A program made the translations under genes and the position numbers. 64,000 bases of DNA, from NCBI RefSeq assembly GCF_007570825.1, contig NZ_SUNB01000006.1, forward strand, positions 157,013 through 221,012, read 5' to 3'. This stretch comes from Pleionea sediminis. Its GTDB lineage: Bacteria > Pseudomonadota > Gammaproteobacteria > Enterobacterales > Kangiellaceae. The notes beneath the pieces were generated by a model. The model saw only the letters and a list, made by a program, of their open reading frames with translations, was not told where the DNA came from and did no database searches. Positions 55,958 through 63,634 of the stretch are shown here, one piece after another. Positions within the stretch are counted from its first letter, which is position 1. Each line of letters opens with the position of its first letter.

Positions 55958-56986
55958 ATGAGTGTTGTTTTACCCAAATTTGAAATAGATGTACCTTTAC
56001 CCGTCCCCCCTAAGCCCGTAGCTGAAGCGGATAAACTCAAGTATCGAACCAAGATAATTGATGCTCTAAAAGCACACAATGCGGTTTTAATAGCGCATTA
56101 TTATACGGACCCTGAAATTCAGGCGTTAGCTGAAGAAACAGGTGGATTTGTCGGAGACTCTCTTGAAATGGCAAAGTTTGGAGCGCGTCACGATGCGCAA
56201 ACGTTGATCATTGCGGGTGTAAAGTTTATGGGTGAAACAGCCAAAATATTAAGCCCTGAAAAACGAGTTATTATGCCGACGTTGGAGGCGACTTGTTCGC
56301 TTGACTTAGGCTGTCCAGCAAAAGAGTTTTCTGAATTTTGCGATCAATATCCCGATCGTACCGTCGTTGTGTATGCCAATACTTCGGCTGCTGTTAAGGC
56401 TCGGGCTGACTGGGTGATTACCAGTTCCATTGCTGTTGATGTTGTAGAGCATCTCGATAAACAGGGTGAAAAACTGATTTGGGCGCCTGACCGTCATTTG
56501 GGGCAATATATTAAAAACAAAACAGGTGCTGACATGCTTCTTTGGCAAGGCCACTGTATCGTGCATGATGAATTTAAATTTAAAGCTCTTGAGCAAACCA
56601 TTGCTTTGCATCCTGATGCGGCTGTTTTAGTTCATCCTGAATCTCCCGACTCTGTGATCCAACTGGCTGATGTTGTTGGTTCAACCTCTCAATTAATTAA
56701 AGCTGCTCGAGAACTTGAGCAACAGAAGCTTATTATTGCGACGGATAAAGGTATTTTTTACAAGATGCAGCAAGCTGCGCCTGACAAAGAACTTATCATT
56801 GCGCCAACGGCAGGAGAGGGAGCAACTTGTCGAAGTTGTGCGCATTGCCCCTGGATGAAAATGAACGTGTTGGAAAATCTATCAAGCATTTTCGAACGTA
56901 AAGGAGTAGATGTTTCAGTTGATCCAGCCATTGCTGAGAAGGCACTTGTGCCACTAAGAAAAATGGTGGAGTTTGTTAATTCATAA
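55958..56986 (+). CDS. nadA: Quinolinate synthase A
   Basis: 342 residues from ATG 55958 (a TTG three bases earlier opens the frame). It condenses iminoaspartate with dihydroxyacetone phosphate to quinolinate in NAD synthesis. The three [4Fe-4S] cysteine regions are visible: [22 protein letters not shown] and [16 protein letters not shown], with the substrate loop [27 protein letters not shown] broken here only by my notation. nadB and nadC are not in the window. Confidence 0.95.
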   Translation: MSVVLPKFEIDVPLPVPPKPVAEADKLKYRTKIIDALKAHNAVLIAHYYTDPEIQALAEETGGFVGDSLEMAKFGARHDAQTLIIAGVKFMGETAKILSPEKRVIMPTLEATCSLDLGCPAKEFSEFCDQYPDRTVVVYANTSAAVKARADWVITSSIAVDVVEHLDKQGEKLIWAPDRHLGQYIKNKTGADMLLWQGHCIVHDEFKFKALEQTIALHPDAAVLVHPESPDSVIQLADVVGSTSQLIKAARELEQQKLIIATDKGIFYKMQQAAPDKELIIAPTAGEGATCRSCAHCPWMKMNVLENLSSIFERKGVDVSVDPAIAEKALVPLRKMVEFVNS

Positions 56987-57009
56987 AAGCTCGCTTAAGG
57001 AAAAATAAA

Positions 57010-57825
57010 ATGAATAATCTAAGCAAAGTTTTACTTGTACTAGGTGTTGTTTCATCGTCTCTGGTTTATTCTGGACCGATTGATAAAGCGATTGAGGGTG
57101 ATCATCGTTCTGAAGAAAATAAGCAGCGTGATGAGTATCGGAATCCAAAAGAAACGCTTGAGTTTTTTGGTTTTAAACCAGACATGACCGTCGTTGAAAT
57201 ATGGCCAGGTGGTGGTTGGTATACGGAAATTCTTGCTCCAGTACTAAAAGAGAAAGGCCAATATATCGCTGGAAATTTCGATCCGGAGTCTGATGTAAAA
57301 TACTACACAGACAGTTTAGCGAAGTTTAAAAAGAATTTTGTTTCGGAGAAAAGTCGGTATGGCAATGTAAAGCTGTCCGTTTTTGCTCCACCTGGAAAAG
57401 TTGAAATAGCAGAACCTGGAACAGCTGACATGGTGTTAACGTTTCGGAACGTTCACAATTGGTACATGCGCGGTGGAGAAGAAGGTTTAACTGCGGCTTT
57501 TGAAGGTTTTTACAAAGCGTTGAAACCTGGTGGTGTGTTGGGTGTTGTTGAGCATCGGTTGCCAAAAGGTAGTGACCCAGAAAAACAAGCATCTTCTGGA
57601 TATATGCTGGAAAGTTGGGTAATAAAATGGGCCGAAAAAGCTGGATTTGAATTGGCAGCAAGCTCTGACATTAATGCAAATCCTAAGGATACGGCTGACC
57701 ACCCGAAAGGTGTTTGGACTTTGCCTCCGAGATTACGTTTGGGTGAAAAAGACAAAGAAAAGTATCTGTCGATTGGTGAAAGCGATCGGATGACATTGAA
57801 GTTTGTAAAACCAATAGCAAAATAA
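57010..57825 (+). CDS. Secreted methyltransferase-like protein
   Basis: 271 residues. A signal peptide (VLLVLGVVSSSLVYSGP) precedes a class I Rossmann methyltransferase-like domain. Motif I is visible as VVEIWPGGGWYTEILAP, an acidic FDPES follows, then ADMVLTFRNVHNWYM and LKPGGVLGVVEHR. Proteins of this type with a signal peptide are known as predicted methyltransferases in proteobacteria, but how one would obtain SAM in the periplasm is unclear. Good ribosome binding site (AAGGA). It follows nadA by 23 bp and may share its transcript. Function unknown. Confidence 0.8.
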   Translation: MNNLSKVLLVLGVVSSSLVYSGPIDKAIEGDHRSEENKQRDEYRNPKETLEFFGFKPDMTVVEIWPGGGWYTEILAPVLKEKGQYIAGNFDPESDVKYYTDSLAKFKKNFVSEKSRYGNVKLSVFAPPGKVEIAEPGTADMVLTFRNVHNWYMRGGEEGLTAAFEGFYKALKPGGVLGVVEHRLPKGSDPEKQASSGYMLESWVIKWAEKAGFELAASSDINANPKDTADHPKGVWTLPPRLRLGEKDKEKYLSIGESDRMTLKFVKPIAK

Positions 57826-57846
57826 TTACTAGATTAAATGAGATCT

Positions 57847-57876
57847 AAAAAAGCCGCTTTTAAAGCGGCTTTTTTA
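57847..57876. terminator. Bidirectional rho-independent terminator
   Basis: AAAAAAGCCGCTTT pairs with AAAGCGGCTTTTTT in a nearly loop-free stem between the convergent methyltransferase-like gene and pilU. Confidence 0.88.
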
Positions 57877-57897
57877 TTAAACAGTCGATATTGAGTT

Positions 57898-59037
57898 TTA
57901 TAATTTCGTCTTAAAACTCGGTCCATCGTCATCAGGTTTTTTCTTTTGCCCCTGAGCTGGAGCTGCAGATTTTTTACCACTTTCTGCCAAACGCATCTTA
58001 AGGTTAAGATCGGTTTTCGATTCAGCAAAGTGTAGGGCATCTTCTCGTGTAATAACCTTTTGCCGATAAAGTTTAAATAAGCATTGATCGAATGACATCA
58101 TACCTTCGGAGTGGTGATTTTCGATGGCTTTTTTAAGAGATTCTAGTGAACCTTCTTGGATTATTTCCACAATATCGGGGGCATTCATCAATATTTCATG
58201 TGCCGCGACGCGCGAGCCGGTTCGGCTTTTTACCAGTCGCTGAGAAACAATGCCATTTAGCACGCTTGAGAGTTCTTTCATAACATTAGCGCGCATGTCC
58301 GATGGGAATAGGTTGCGAATTCGCTCTAAGACCTGTTTAGAATTATTTCCGTGTATTGTTGCTAAGCAAAGGTGACCTGTTTGAGCATAAGAGAGAGCGT
58401 ATTCCATCGCTTCTTGATCTCGAATTTCACCAATGAGAATCACGTCTGGAGCTTCACGCATCGCGTTTTTAAGAGCGTTGTGATAGTTTTTTGTGTCCAC
58501 TCCAATTTCCCGCTGGTCGATGATGCAGCTCTTGTGTGGGTGTAAAAACTCAATCGGATCTTCGATGGTGAGAATGTGACTCGTATCGCGTCGATTACGG
58601 TGATCGATCATAGCGGCTAGAGAGGTTGATTTACCAGATCCGGTCGGGCCACAGACAAGCACAAGGCCACTCCGTCCCATGACCAGTTCTTTAAGAGGAT
58701 TTGGGAGTTTTAAATCTTCGATTGAGGGAATGTCCGATTTGATATGGCGCATCACCATGCCAACTTCACCGCGTTGCATGAAGACATTGACACGAAACCG
58801 GCCGATATCTTCTACTGAAATAGCAAAGTTAAGCTCCCATTCCTCTTCAAATTCACGTATTTGCTGTTCATCCATCAGCTCATAGGCAATTTCTTTTATT
58901 GCTCCCTGAGGAAGCGCGCCTTGGCCCATGGGCGTTGAAACACCCTCAATCTTCATGTGAGGGGGGGCGCCAGTACTGAAAAACAAATCGGAAGCAGAAC
59001 GTTCCGCCATCAGTCGTAGTAAAAGTTTTATATCCAC
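57898..59037 (-). CDS. pilU: Type IV pilus retraction ATPase PilU
   Basis: 379 residues, cytoplasmic hexameric secretion-superfamily ATPase. Walker A GPTGSGKSTSLAAMID, Asp-box and Walker B region ILTIEDPIEFLH and APDVILIGEIRDQE, His-box TGHLCLATIHGNNS. The longer C-terminal tail ending in basic residues, and SASDLFFSTGAPPHMKIEG at the N terminus, favour PilU over PilT, which it assists in pilus retraction. pilT is not adjacent here. It shares a terminator with the convergent gene. Confidence 0.92.
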   Translation of the reverse strand: MDIKLLLRLMAERSASDLFFSTGAPPHMKIEGVSTPMGQGALPQGAIKEIAYELMDEQQIREFEEEWELNFAISVEDIGRFRVNVFMQRGEVGMVMRHIKSDIPSIEDLKLPNPLKELVMGRSGLVLVCGPTGSGKSTSLAAMIDHRNRRDTSHILTIEDPIEFLHPHKSCIIDQREIGVDTKNYHNALKNAMREAPDVILIGEIRDQEAMEYALSYAQTGHLCLATIHGNNSKQVLERIRNLFPSDMRANVMKELSSVLNGIVSQRLVKSRTGSRVAAHEILMNAPDIVEIIQEGSLESLKKAIENHHSEGMMSFDQCLFKLYRQKVITREDALHFAESKTDLNLKMRLAESGKKSAAPAQGQKKKPDDDGPSFKTKL

Positions 59038-59266
59038 GAGTGTAGTCCTGAGTATTTATTATCTGATAGAAGAATTTAATTTTATCATTATCAGTTTAGC
59101 TAAAGCCGAGCAAGAACCAAATAAAAATCAATTAAATATGAGAAATAAGGCGTTTTTCGATTGTAAATTTAGAGCGAATTGAATATAGTTACGGCCCTCA
59201 AAATCTTGGCGCAAACTTCGTTTAATATTTGAGTCGTTGTGACTCAGAGATGTTGCCAGATTGAAA

Positions 59267-59357
59267 GGTGAGATGGCCGAGTGGTTGAAGGCGCACGCCT
59301 GGAAAGCGTGTATACGTTAATAGCGTATCGAGGGTTCGAATCCCTCTCTCACCGCCA
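59267..59357 (+). tRNA. tRNA-Ser(GGA)
   Basis: A complete class II tRNA: acceptor stem GGTGAGA / TCTCACC with discriminator G and encoded CCA (59355-59357), anticodon loop CTGGAAA with GGA at 59301-59303, a long variable arm and a GGTTCGAATCC T-arm. Anticodon GGA reads UCC and UCU. Its 3' end is the integration point of the mobile element that follows. Confidence 0.96.
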
Positions 59358-59359
59358 TA

Positions 59360-60676
59360 TTAAGTTCTTGGTTTTAAAAGAGAAACAGCTTTATTTTCTA
59401 CCTCCTGTGACAAATTTGTGACAAATCTGGGTGTTTTCGCATTCTCTGAGTTCGTTTTAAATCCTAGTAAATTTGAAACGATGCCTGCCATGCTGGGTGT
59501 GTCACCAGGAATTATTTTTCCGTAGTGTTTTTTAATCATACTGGTATCCGTATGACCAAGTTGTCTCGCCACCCATTCAAGGGGAACGTAGTTTGTGATC
59601 ATTTTTGAAGCAAAAGTATGTCGACATTGATTGGGTCCTCGGTGGCGAACTTTCGCCTTTTTTAAATGCGACTCAAACCAGCGTGCAAAGCTTGCGGGCG
59701 AGTAGGGGAGATCGTTGTAACGATTAAAGAAAACAAAGCGGATATTTTGTTTTTCTTTGCGAACGTTATCCCTTTGAAAAACATAAATTTCATTTGGATC
59801 TAGCATATAAGTGTATTCGAGCTGTTTTTTTAACCAGTATTTGGCTGGTTCAATCAACTCAATGGTTCTTACTCGTGATTTTTCTTTAGGAACTTTATAA
59901 TGATCTTCGACTCGCGCACGTGATATTTTGATTGTCCAGTTGACTGTATCAACATCTTCCCATGCAAGTGCTGCAAGTTCACTAACTGAAAGACCCGTCC
60001 AGCAATTAAACATAATCATGTTTACATCTTCGATTCGGTGGGTATTTGCACCAGCAATTCTTTCGAGCTCGTCATTAGTGAATGGATCCGGTTCGTTGTC
60101 GCTTTCAATGGGTATATTTTCAATTCGCTCTGGCAAGTTTGATTTAATAATGTCATCGTAAAAAGCATCACTCCAAATGCCGCGTACAATTATAAAAATA
60201 TCATTGACGGTTTTTGGTTGGAGTTTTTTAAGGAGTTTTGCTTGGAATAATAGGATGTCGCTTTTCGTAATATTTCTTATGGGGCGATCACCCCATTCAT
60301 TGACGACATGTTTTGATTTATGAACATAATTCCGATAAGTTGATTTTGCTTTGGTTACTTTTTTTACATTTAACCAAATATGAACAGCTTTTCTAACAGA
60401 GCGATTTAATTCAGGTCCATTGTATCCTGTGATTTGAATATCTTTTTTCGAGTTTGGAAAATGTTTTGAATAGTCAAACCGGCCTTCCTTAATTTCGACC
60501 AAGATTGAGTTACGTTTATTCACTGCATATTGGATAGTAGATTTATTGATCTTTCCTATGCCGGATAAAGGTTCTCTGCATCGAGTGCCTTGGTATTGAA
60601 AATCAATTAATATTTGGTCTCCATGCAAGCGAATTCCTGTCGGTAGTTTTTGAATTCCAGCTGGTAATTTAGTCAT
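59360..60676 (-). CDS. Tyrosine-recombinase integrase
   Basis: 438 residues. An N-terminal DUF3596-type arm-binding domain (LPTGIRLHGDQILIDFQYQG, about residues 1-70) and a core-binding domain precede the catalytic domain (about 210-410). There TGLSVSELAALAWEDVD has Ser where most integrases have the first catalytic Arg; the beta-hairpin Lys is in KEKSRVRTIEL; the second box reads GPNQCRHTFAS, with Asn for the usual His; LGHTD and the nucleophile Tyr in HYGK are intact. Related integrases with a non-His second box exist, so activity is plausible. It reads toward tRNA-Ser, the usual position of such an int gene beside its attachment site. Confidence 0.92.
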   Translation of the reverse strand: MTKLPAGIQKLPTGIRLHGDQILIDFQYQGTRCREPLSGIGKINKSTIQYAVNKRNSILVEIKEGRFDYSKHFPNSKKDIQITGYNGPELNRSVRKAVHIWLNVKKVTKAKSTYRNYVHKSKHVVNEWGDRPIRNITKSDILLFQAKLLKKLQPKTVNDIFIIVRGIWSDAFYDDIIKSNLPERIENIPIESDNEPDPFTNDELERIAGANTHRIEDVNMIMFNCWTGLSVSELAALAWEDVDTVNWTIKISRARVEDHYKVPKEKSRVRTIELIEPAKYWLKKQLEYTYMLDPNEIYVFQRDNVRKEKQNIRFVFFNRYNDLPYSPASFARWFESHLKKAKVRHRGPNQCRHTFASKMITNYVPLEWVARQLGHTDTSMIKKHYGKIIPGDTPSMAGIVSNLLGFKTNSENAKTPRFVTNLSQEVENKAVSLLKPRT

Positions 60677-60687
60677 GCTGATAATCC

Positions 60688-60903
60688 CTAGTAGCGATCG
60701 TAGTCTTCTTCGATTGCTTTCCAGTTATAGAGGTATCCTTCTCTAATCACTTTTTTGAAGTGCTTTCCCTCGAGCCAAATTCCTTTTTCTCTTTTTTTAC
60801 GAGCTGCATCAATTGTTATACCGAATAAAGGTTGAAGCATAGCTGGCTTAACCCAGCGGGCTGGAACTATAGGGTAGGTATCACGAATAGTTTGAATGCT
60901 CAC
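60688..60903 (-). CDS. Excisionase-like small DNA-binding protein
   Basis: 71 residues with a winged-helix excisionase look: ARWVKPAMLQPLFGITIDAARKKREKGIWLEGKHFKK. Acts, in the family, as a directionality factor that bends DNA for Int-mediated excision. It lies 11 bp upstream of the integrase start on the same strand, the usual place for xis. A good ribosome binding site (AAGGAG) precedes the ATG. Confidence 0.75.
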   Translation of the reverse strand: MSIQTIRDTYPIVPARWVKPAMLQPLFGITIDAARKKREKGIWLEGKHFKKVIREGYLYNWKAIEEDYDRY

Positions 60904-61014
60904 TTTTTGTCTCCTTAATGGAAATAATTTAAAACCTATTGGTTAGTTCTATTTTTTTTGACTGGATTAAATCTTCATTTATTCCAAGTTAATTAATGAA
61001 TATCTCAAGTTAAT

Positions 61015-61197
61015 TTAGTGAATGTTAAAGCCATTAAAGTCGATCAATTCGAACTCACCTGTTTGGGGATTTTGTCGATAGATTTCATCACAAACAGAAT
61101 GCTCCAAATGTTCAGTCCAATCTTTGTTGTTCACCCAACCAAAAAAATGCGTCTGTATTCTAAATCCACTTTTGTCATATATGATTTGTTTCAACAT
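61015..61197 (-). CDS. Small hypothetical protein of the mobile element
   Basis: 60 residues, no family recognised; HFFGWVNNKDWTEHLEH and DEIYRQNPQTGEFELIDFNGF suggest a compact soluble fold. An AGGA ribosome binding site about seven bases before the ATG favours this frame over the 90-codon frame on the other strand. Same strand as xis and int. Confidence 0.5.
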   Translation of the reverse strand: MLKQIIYDKSGFRIQTHFFGWVNNKDWTEHLEHSVCDEIYRQNPQTGEFELIDFNGFNIH

Positions 61198-61584
61198 TTA
61201 CTCATCCTAGAATTTTTTATTGAGATATTTTGGGTTTTGTTATCGCAAATCAATGTTAATCACTTACACCATTTTGGTGTGAAGTTGTGAAAATCACGTG
61301 CTTCATAAATAAGTGTTGGCTACTCCTGTTGCCTAACTTCTCATGTGTGTGTTTAATGATTACTAACGTCTCATTTATCACGAAGATAGAACTACTAGTA
61401 TTTTATTAACCATATCTTAAATGAGTAAAAAGGTGTAAAAAGGAGTATATACACCATATGTGTTATAGATACACCTAAAAAGTGTTGATGTCAAACTTTG
61501 TTTGATATAAGCTCCCAACCGAACTGGAAAATTGGTAATATTGATTTCGTTCACTTTGTGGCCACAAACTGGAGCGGAAGATAT
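61198..61584. other. Intergenic control region of the membrane-protein operon
   Basis: 387 bp between two divergent transcription units. It contains the operator-like motifs at 61432-61494 and should hold the promoter of the 61585-62688 operon. No gene seen. Confidence 0.5.
61432..61494. promoter_or_regulatory. Second cluster of repressor operator-like sites
   Basis: GGAGTATATACACC (61442-61455) has the same form as the operators in the repressor/Cro gap (half-site TACACC, inverted half GGWGTA, two-base spacer). Half-sites lie beside it: GGTGTA (61432-61437), TACACC (61470-61475) and AGTGTTGATGTCAA (61481-61494). They sit about 100-150 bp upstream of the membrane-protein operon. Confidence 0.6.
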
Positions 61585-61773
61585 ATGAACTTGTTCTTAT
61601 GGTTATTCTTGTTGATAACGGATCCCGAGTCTGATCAACAAGCTGTCATAGATGAATGTCAATCTCAGGAATCAAGTTGTGAAGTGTATAGACTCGAAGG
61701 AGGAAGCAATGGCGATCGTCCACCCGACGGACCTGTTGGAGATAAAGAGGAGCACGACTCGAGCGAAGGATAA
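61585..61773 (+). CDS. Small protein with N-terminal hydrophobic segment
   Basis: 62 residues from ATG 61585, where GGAAG precedes by five bases; the frame is open further upstream. A short hydrophobic start (MNLFLWLFLLI) is followed by an acidic, Ser-rich tail with two cysteines (DECQSQESSCEVY) and a Gly/Pro/Asp-rich end. It may be a small secreted or membrane-tethered protein. First gene of a three-gene operon. No family recognised. Confidence 0.45.
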   Translation: MNLFLWLFLLITDPESDQQAVIDECQSQESSCEVYRLEGGSNGDRPPDGPVGDKEEHDSSEG

Positions 61774-61797
61774 TAAATCTTTTTGGAGATCGTCTCG

Positions 61798-62343
61798 ATG
61801 ACGACCTCTGAAGTCCTTGCCTATTTTAAAGATTTTTTAATTCTAGCGATGGTTATTGCGATTTTTATTAATCGTAAGAATAGACCTTTGCTGGTTTTAT
61901 CTTTCGCTGTTTTAGTTCATCATATAATAGGTTTACTCGTTTACGACTTCATTTACAATTTGGGTTCAAGTAAAACGACATGGAATCTTTCATGGGTTGT
62001 ACTTGAGTTACCATTTTTTGCCTTTATCTATGGGAAAATTATTTTTTCTAACCAATACAAAAAAATTGGTCTTGGTGGCGAATGTAAAAGAGATTTGGAT
62101 GTTTTAATCTTAAGCTTTTTATATGTTTCTGCTCACGCTATTGAGTTTGCTGATTGGAATTCGACAAACTCATTTATGATGCAAGCAATGTTATACATTA
62201 CTCCCACAATTAACTGTTTAATTGTTGCGGCGATATTGACTGATAGCTTTAAAAATACACTCGATAAGTTGTTTAAGCGAATTAATAAAGTTGTTAATTC
62301 TTATAATTCGAAAGTTGATAATAAACATCGAGTGATTAGATAA
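61798..62343 (+). CDS. Polytopic membrane protein of unknown function
   Basis: 181 residues from ATG 61798, with GGAG eight bases upstream (a TTG at 61783 also opens the frame). Five or six hydrophobic helices are visible, separated by short loops, with a basic C-terminal tail (RINKVVNSYNSKVDNKHR). No family recognised. It lies 24 bp after the previous gene and 27 bp before the next, so it is the middle of an operon. Confidence 0.6.
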   Translation: MTTSEVLAYFKDFLILAMVIAIFINRKNRPLLVLSFAVLVHHIIGLLVYDFIYNLGSSKTTWNLSWVVLELPFFAFIYGKIIFSNQYKKIGLGGECKRDLDVLILSFLYVSAHAIEFADWNSTNSFMMQAMLYITPTINCLIVAAILTDSFKNTLDKLFKRINKVVNSYNSKVDNKHRVIR

Positions 62344-62370
62344 AAAGAGTCTAGGGGAAAGGAGCAAAGT

Positions 62371-62688
62371 GTGGACTTTATTATTGCAGCAATAATAATA
62401 ACGACTGTTGTGATAGCGGTGGGTCTAATGTTATTTCATGCCGTAGTACGAAGTAAATATTCTAAATTAAAAGCTCGCCAAGATTCTAATGAGCAACATG
62501 TCGAATCTCACATGCTAGTGATGGAGCTCGGGGATGTTATAGATCAAGGTAGAAATCCAGCAATTGATCTATATACAGTAGGAAGAGAGAAGCAGAGAAT
62601 ACTTCAAGATATGTATATCCATTATAAAAGCTGTGGTGTTGAGTACGAGCAAAAGGAATCTGAGGAGTTATCTAAGGTTAAAGAATAA
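62371..62688 (+). CDS. Small membrane-anchored coiled-coil protein
   Basis: 105 residues from GTG 62371, with AAAGGAG six bases upstream. One N-terminal helix (IIAAIIITTVVIAVGLMLF) is followed by a charged, helical cytoplasmic part with coiled-coil character. No family recognised. Third gene of the membrane operon in the mobile element. Confidence 0.6.
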   Translation: MDFIIAAIIITTVVIAVGLMLFHAVVRSKYSKLKARQDSNEQHVESHMLVMELGDVIDQGRNPAIDLYTVGREKQRILQDMYIHYKSCGVEYEQKESEELSKVKE

Positions 62689-62791
62689 AAATATGTCTAT
62701 CAGTTAAGGTTTAGAATATTCAAATCATGATGGACTGAAATTTATCCATATTTCATAAGTTGCCAGGATAATTATTTAAGAGTTGTGATCT

Positions 62792-63235
62792 TTATGTATC
62801 ACTGTCAATTAGCTTTCTTAGCTCATCCGAAGTTTTTACATTTTCTAGTAGAGAAACTCTCAAAGCTTTTGCCATCGTCAGAGTTGGGGCATTTGCTAAT
62901 AATTCTAATTTTGCAGAATCTGAAATTTTGGGATTAGTTGTTACAAAGGCGTCCAAGGTGATTTGAATAGCGTGTGCAATTTTCTCAATTGCCTCTAGGT
63001 TGTATTCACCCTCTGTCGCGAAGTTGATCCAGCTTGGTGGGTTTTTACCAAAAGCTATCCACTCTTCTGCGACTTTCAATTCCTTTGCAAACAGAGCTGT
63101 ATCAAATTGCTTTACTTTTTTAGACTCGATACGAGACATGTGCTGTTGAGAAATACCAACTTTCTCAGCTAGTTCACCTTGCGATAGGCCTGCATATTCA
63201 CGAGCTTTTCTAACTCTGTCGTGCGGAGATATCAT
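62792..63235 (-). CDS. XRE-family phage-type repressor
   Basis: 147 residues. N-terminal helix-turn-helix (RVRKAREYAGLSQGELAEKVGISQQHMSRIESKK, about residues 7-42). The C-terminal half (about 75-145) has no S24/LexA-type peptidase motif, so it is unlikely to be inactivated by RecA-stimulated self-cleavage. It is divergent from the Cro/YdaS-like gene, with an operator array between them, which identifies it as the element's repressor. Confidence 0.85.
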   Translation of the reverse strand: MISPHDRVRKAREYAGLSQGELAEKVGISQQHMSRIESKKVKQFDTALFAKELKVAEEWIAFGKNPPSWINFATEGEYNLEAIEKIAHAIQITLDAFVTTNPKISDSAKLELLANAPTLTMAKALRVSLLENVKTSDELRKLIDSDT

Positions 63236-63262
63236 AAAGAAAAGGAGTCATTACACTTAAAC

Positions 63263-63358
63263 GGTGAATATACACAGAAAGGGTGTATCAATCAACTTGA
63301 TCTGATGAGTAAATACTCTTAATATGGAGTAAATACACCTAAATAGAGTTGATACACC
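63263..63358. promoter_or_regulatory. Five-site operator array between repressor and Cro-like genes
   Basis: Five 14-bp sites of the form GGWGTA-NN-TACWCC, some degenerate: 63263-63276, 63282-63295, 63306-63319, 63326-63339 and 63345-63358. The best are GGAGTAAATACACC (fourth) and TGAGTAAATACTCT (third). Centres are 19, 24, 20 and 19 bp apart, about two helical turns, so bound dimers would lie on one DNA face. The last site ends 1 bp before the Cro-like start codon. Confidence 0.8.
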
Positions 63359-63359
63359 T

Positions 63360-63626
63360 ATGAAAGTCCACCTAAAAATAAAAGTAAAGAACTCTGTGGA
63401 AAAATGCATCTCTCTCGCAGGCTCCAAACAAGTTAGCTTGGCCCATTTGCTTGGTGACAACTATAAGCAACAAACGATCTCTCGTTGGAAAAAACAAGGT
63501 TATATCCCCCCTAAGCATTTCCCAAAGTTATTGGAGCTATTTGATCATAGTTTAACTGAGCAAGAGTTATTGTACGATTTTTATCAAGCGCAAAAGAAAA
63601 AACAAAACAAACAAAAAACTAAATAG
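63360..63626 (+). CDS. Cro/YdaS-like DNA-binding protein
   Basis: 88 residues with a YdaS/Cro-type helix-turn-helix: QVSLAHLLGDNYKQQTISRWKKQGYIPPKHFPKLLEL, and a Lys-rich tail. YdaS-like proteins act as Cro counterparts to phage repressors. It is the first gene of the rightward transcript, and its start codon abuts the last operator; the leader is therefore very short or the transcript nearly leaderless. Confidence 0.8.
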   Translation: MKVHLKIKVKNSVEKCISLAGSKQVSLAHLLGDNYKQQTISRWKKQGYIPPKHFPKLLELFDHSLTEQELLYDFYQAQKKKQNKQKTK

Positions 63627-63634
63627 GTGGCGTC

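Noticed and set aside
61018..61290. 90-codon plus-strand frame opposite the 60-aa gene
   Set aside because: It starts without a ribosome binding site, is antisense to a frame with a good one, and its product shows no domain pattern.
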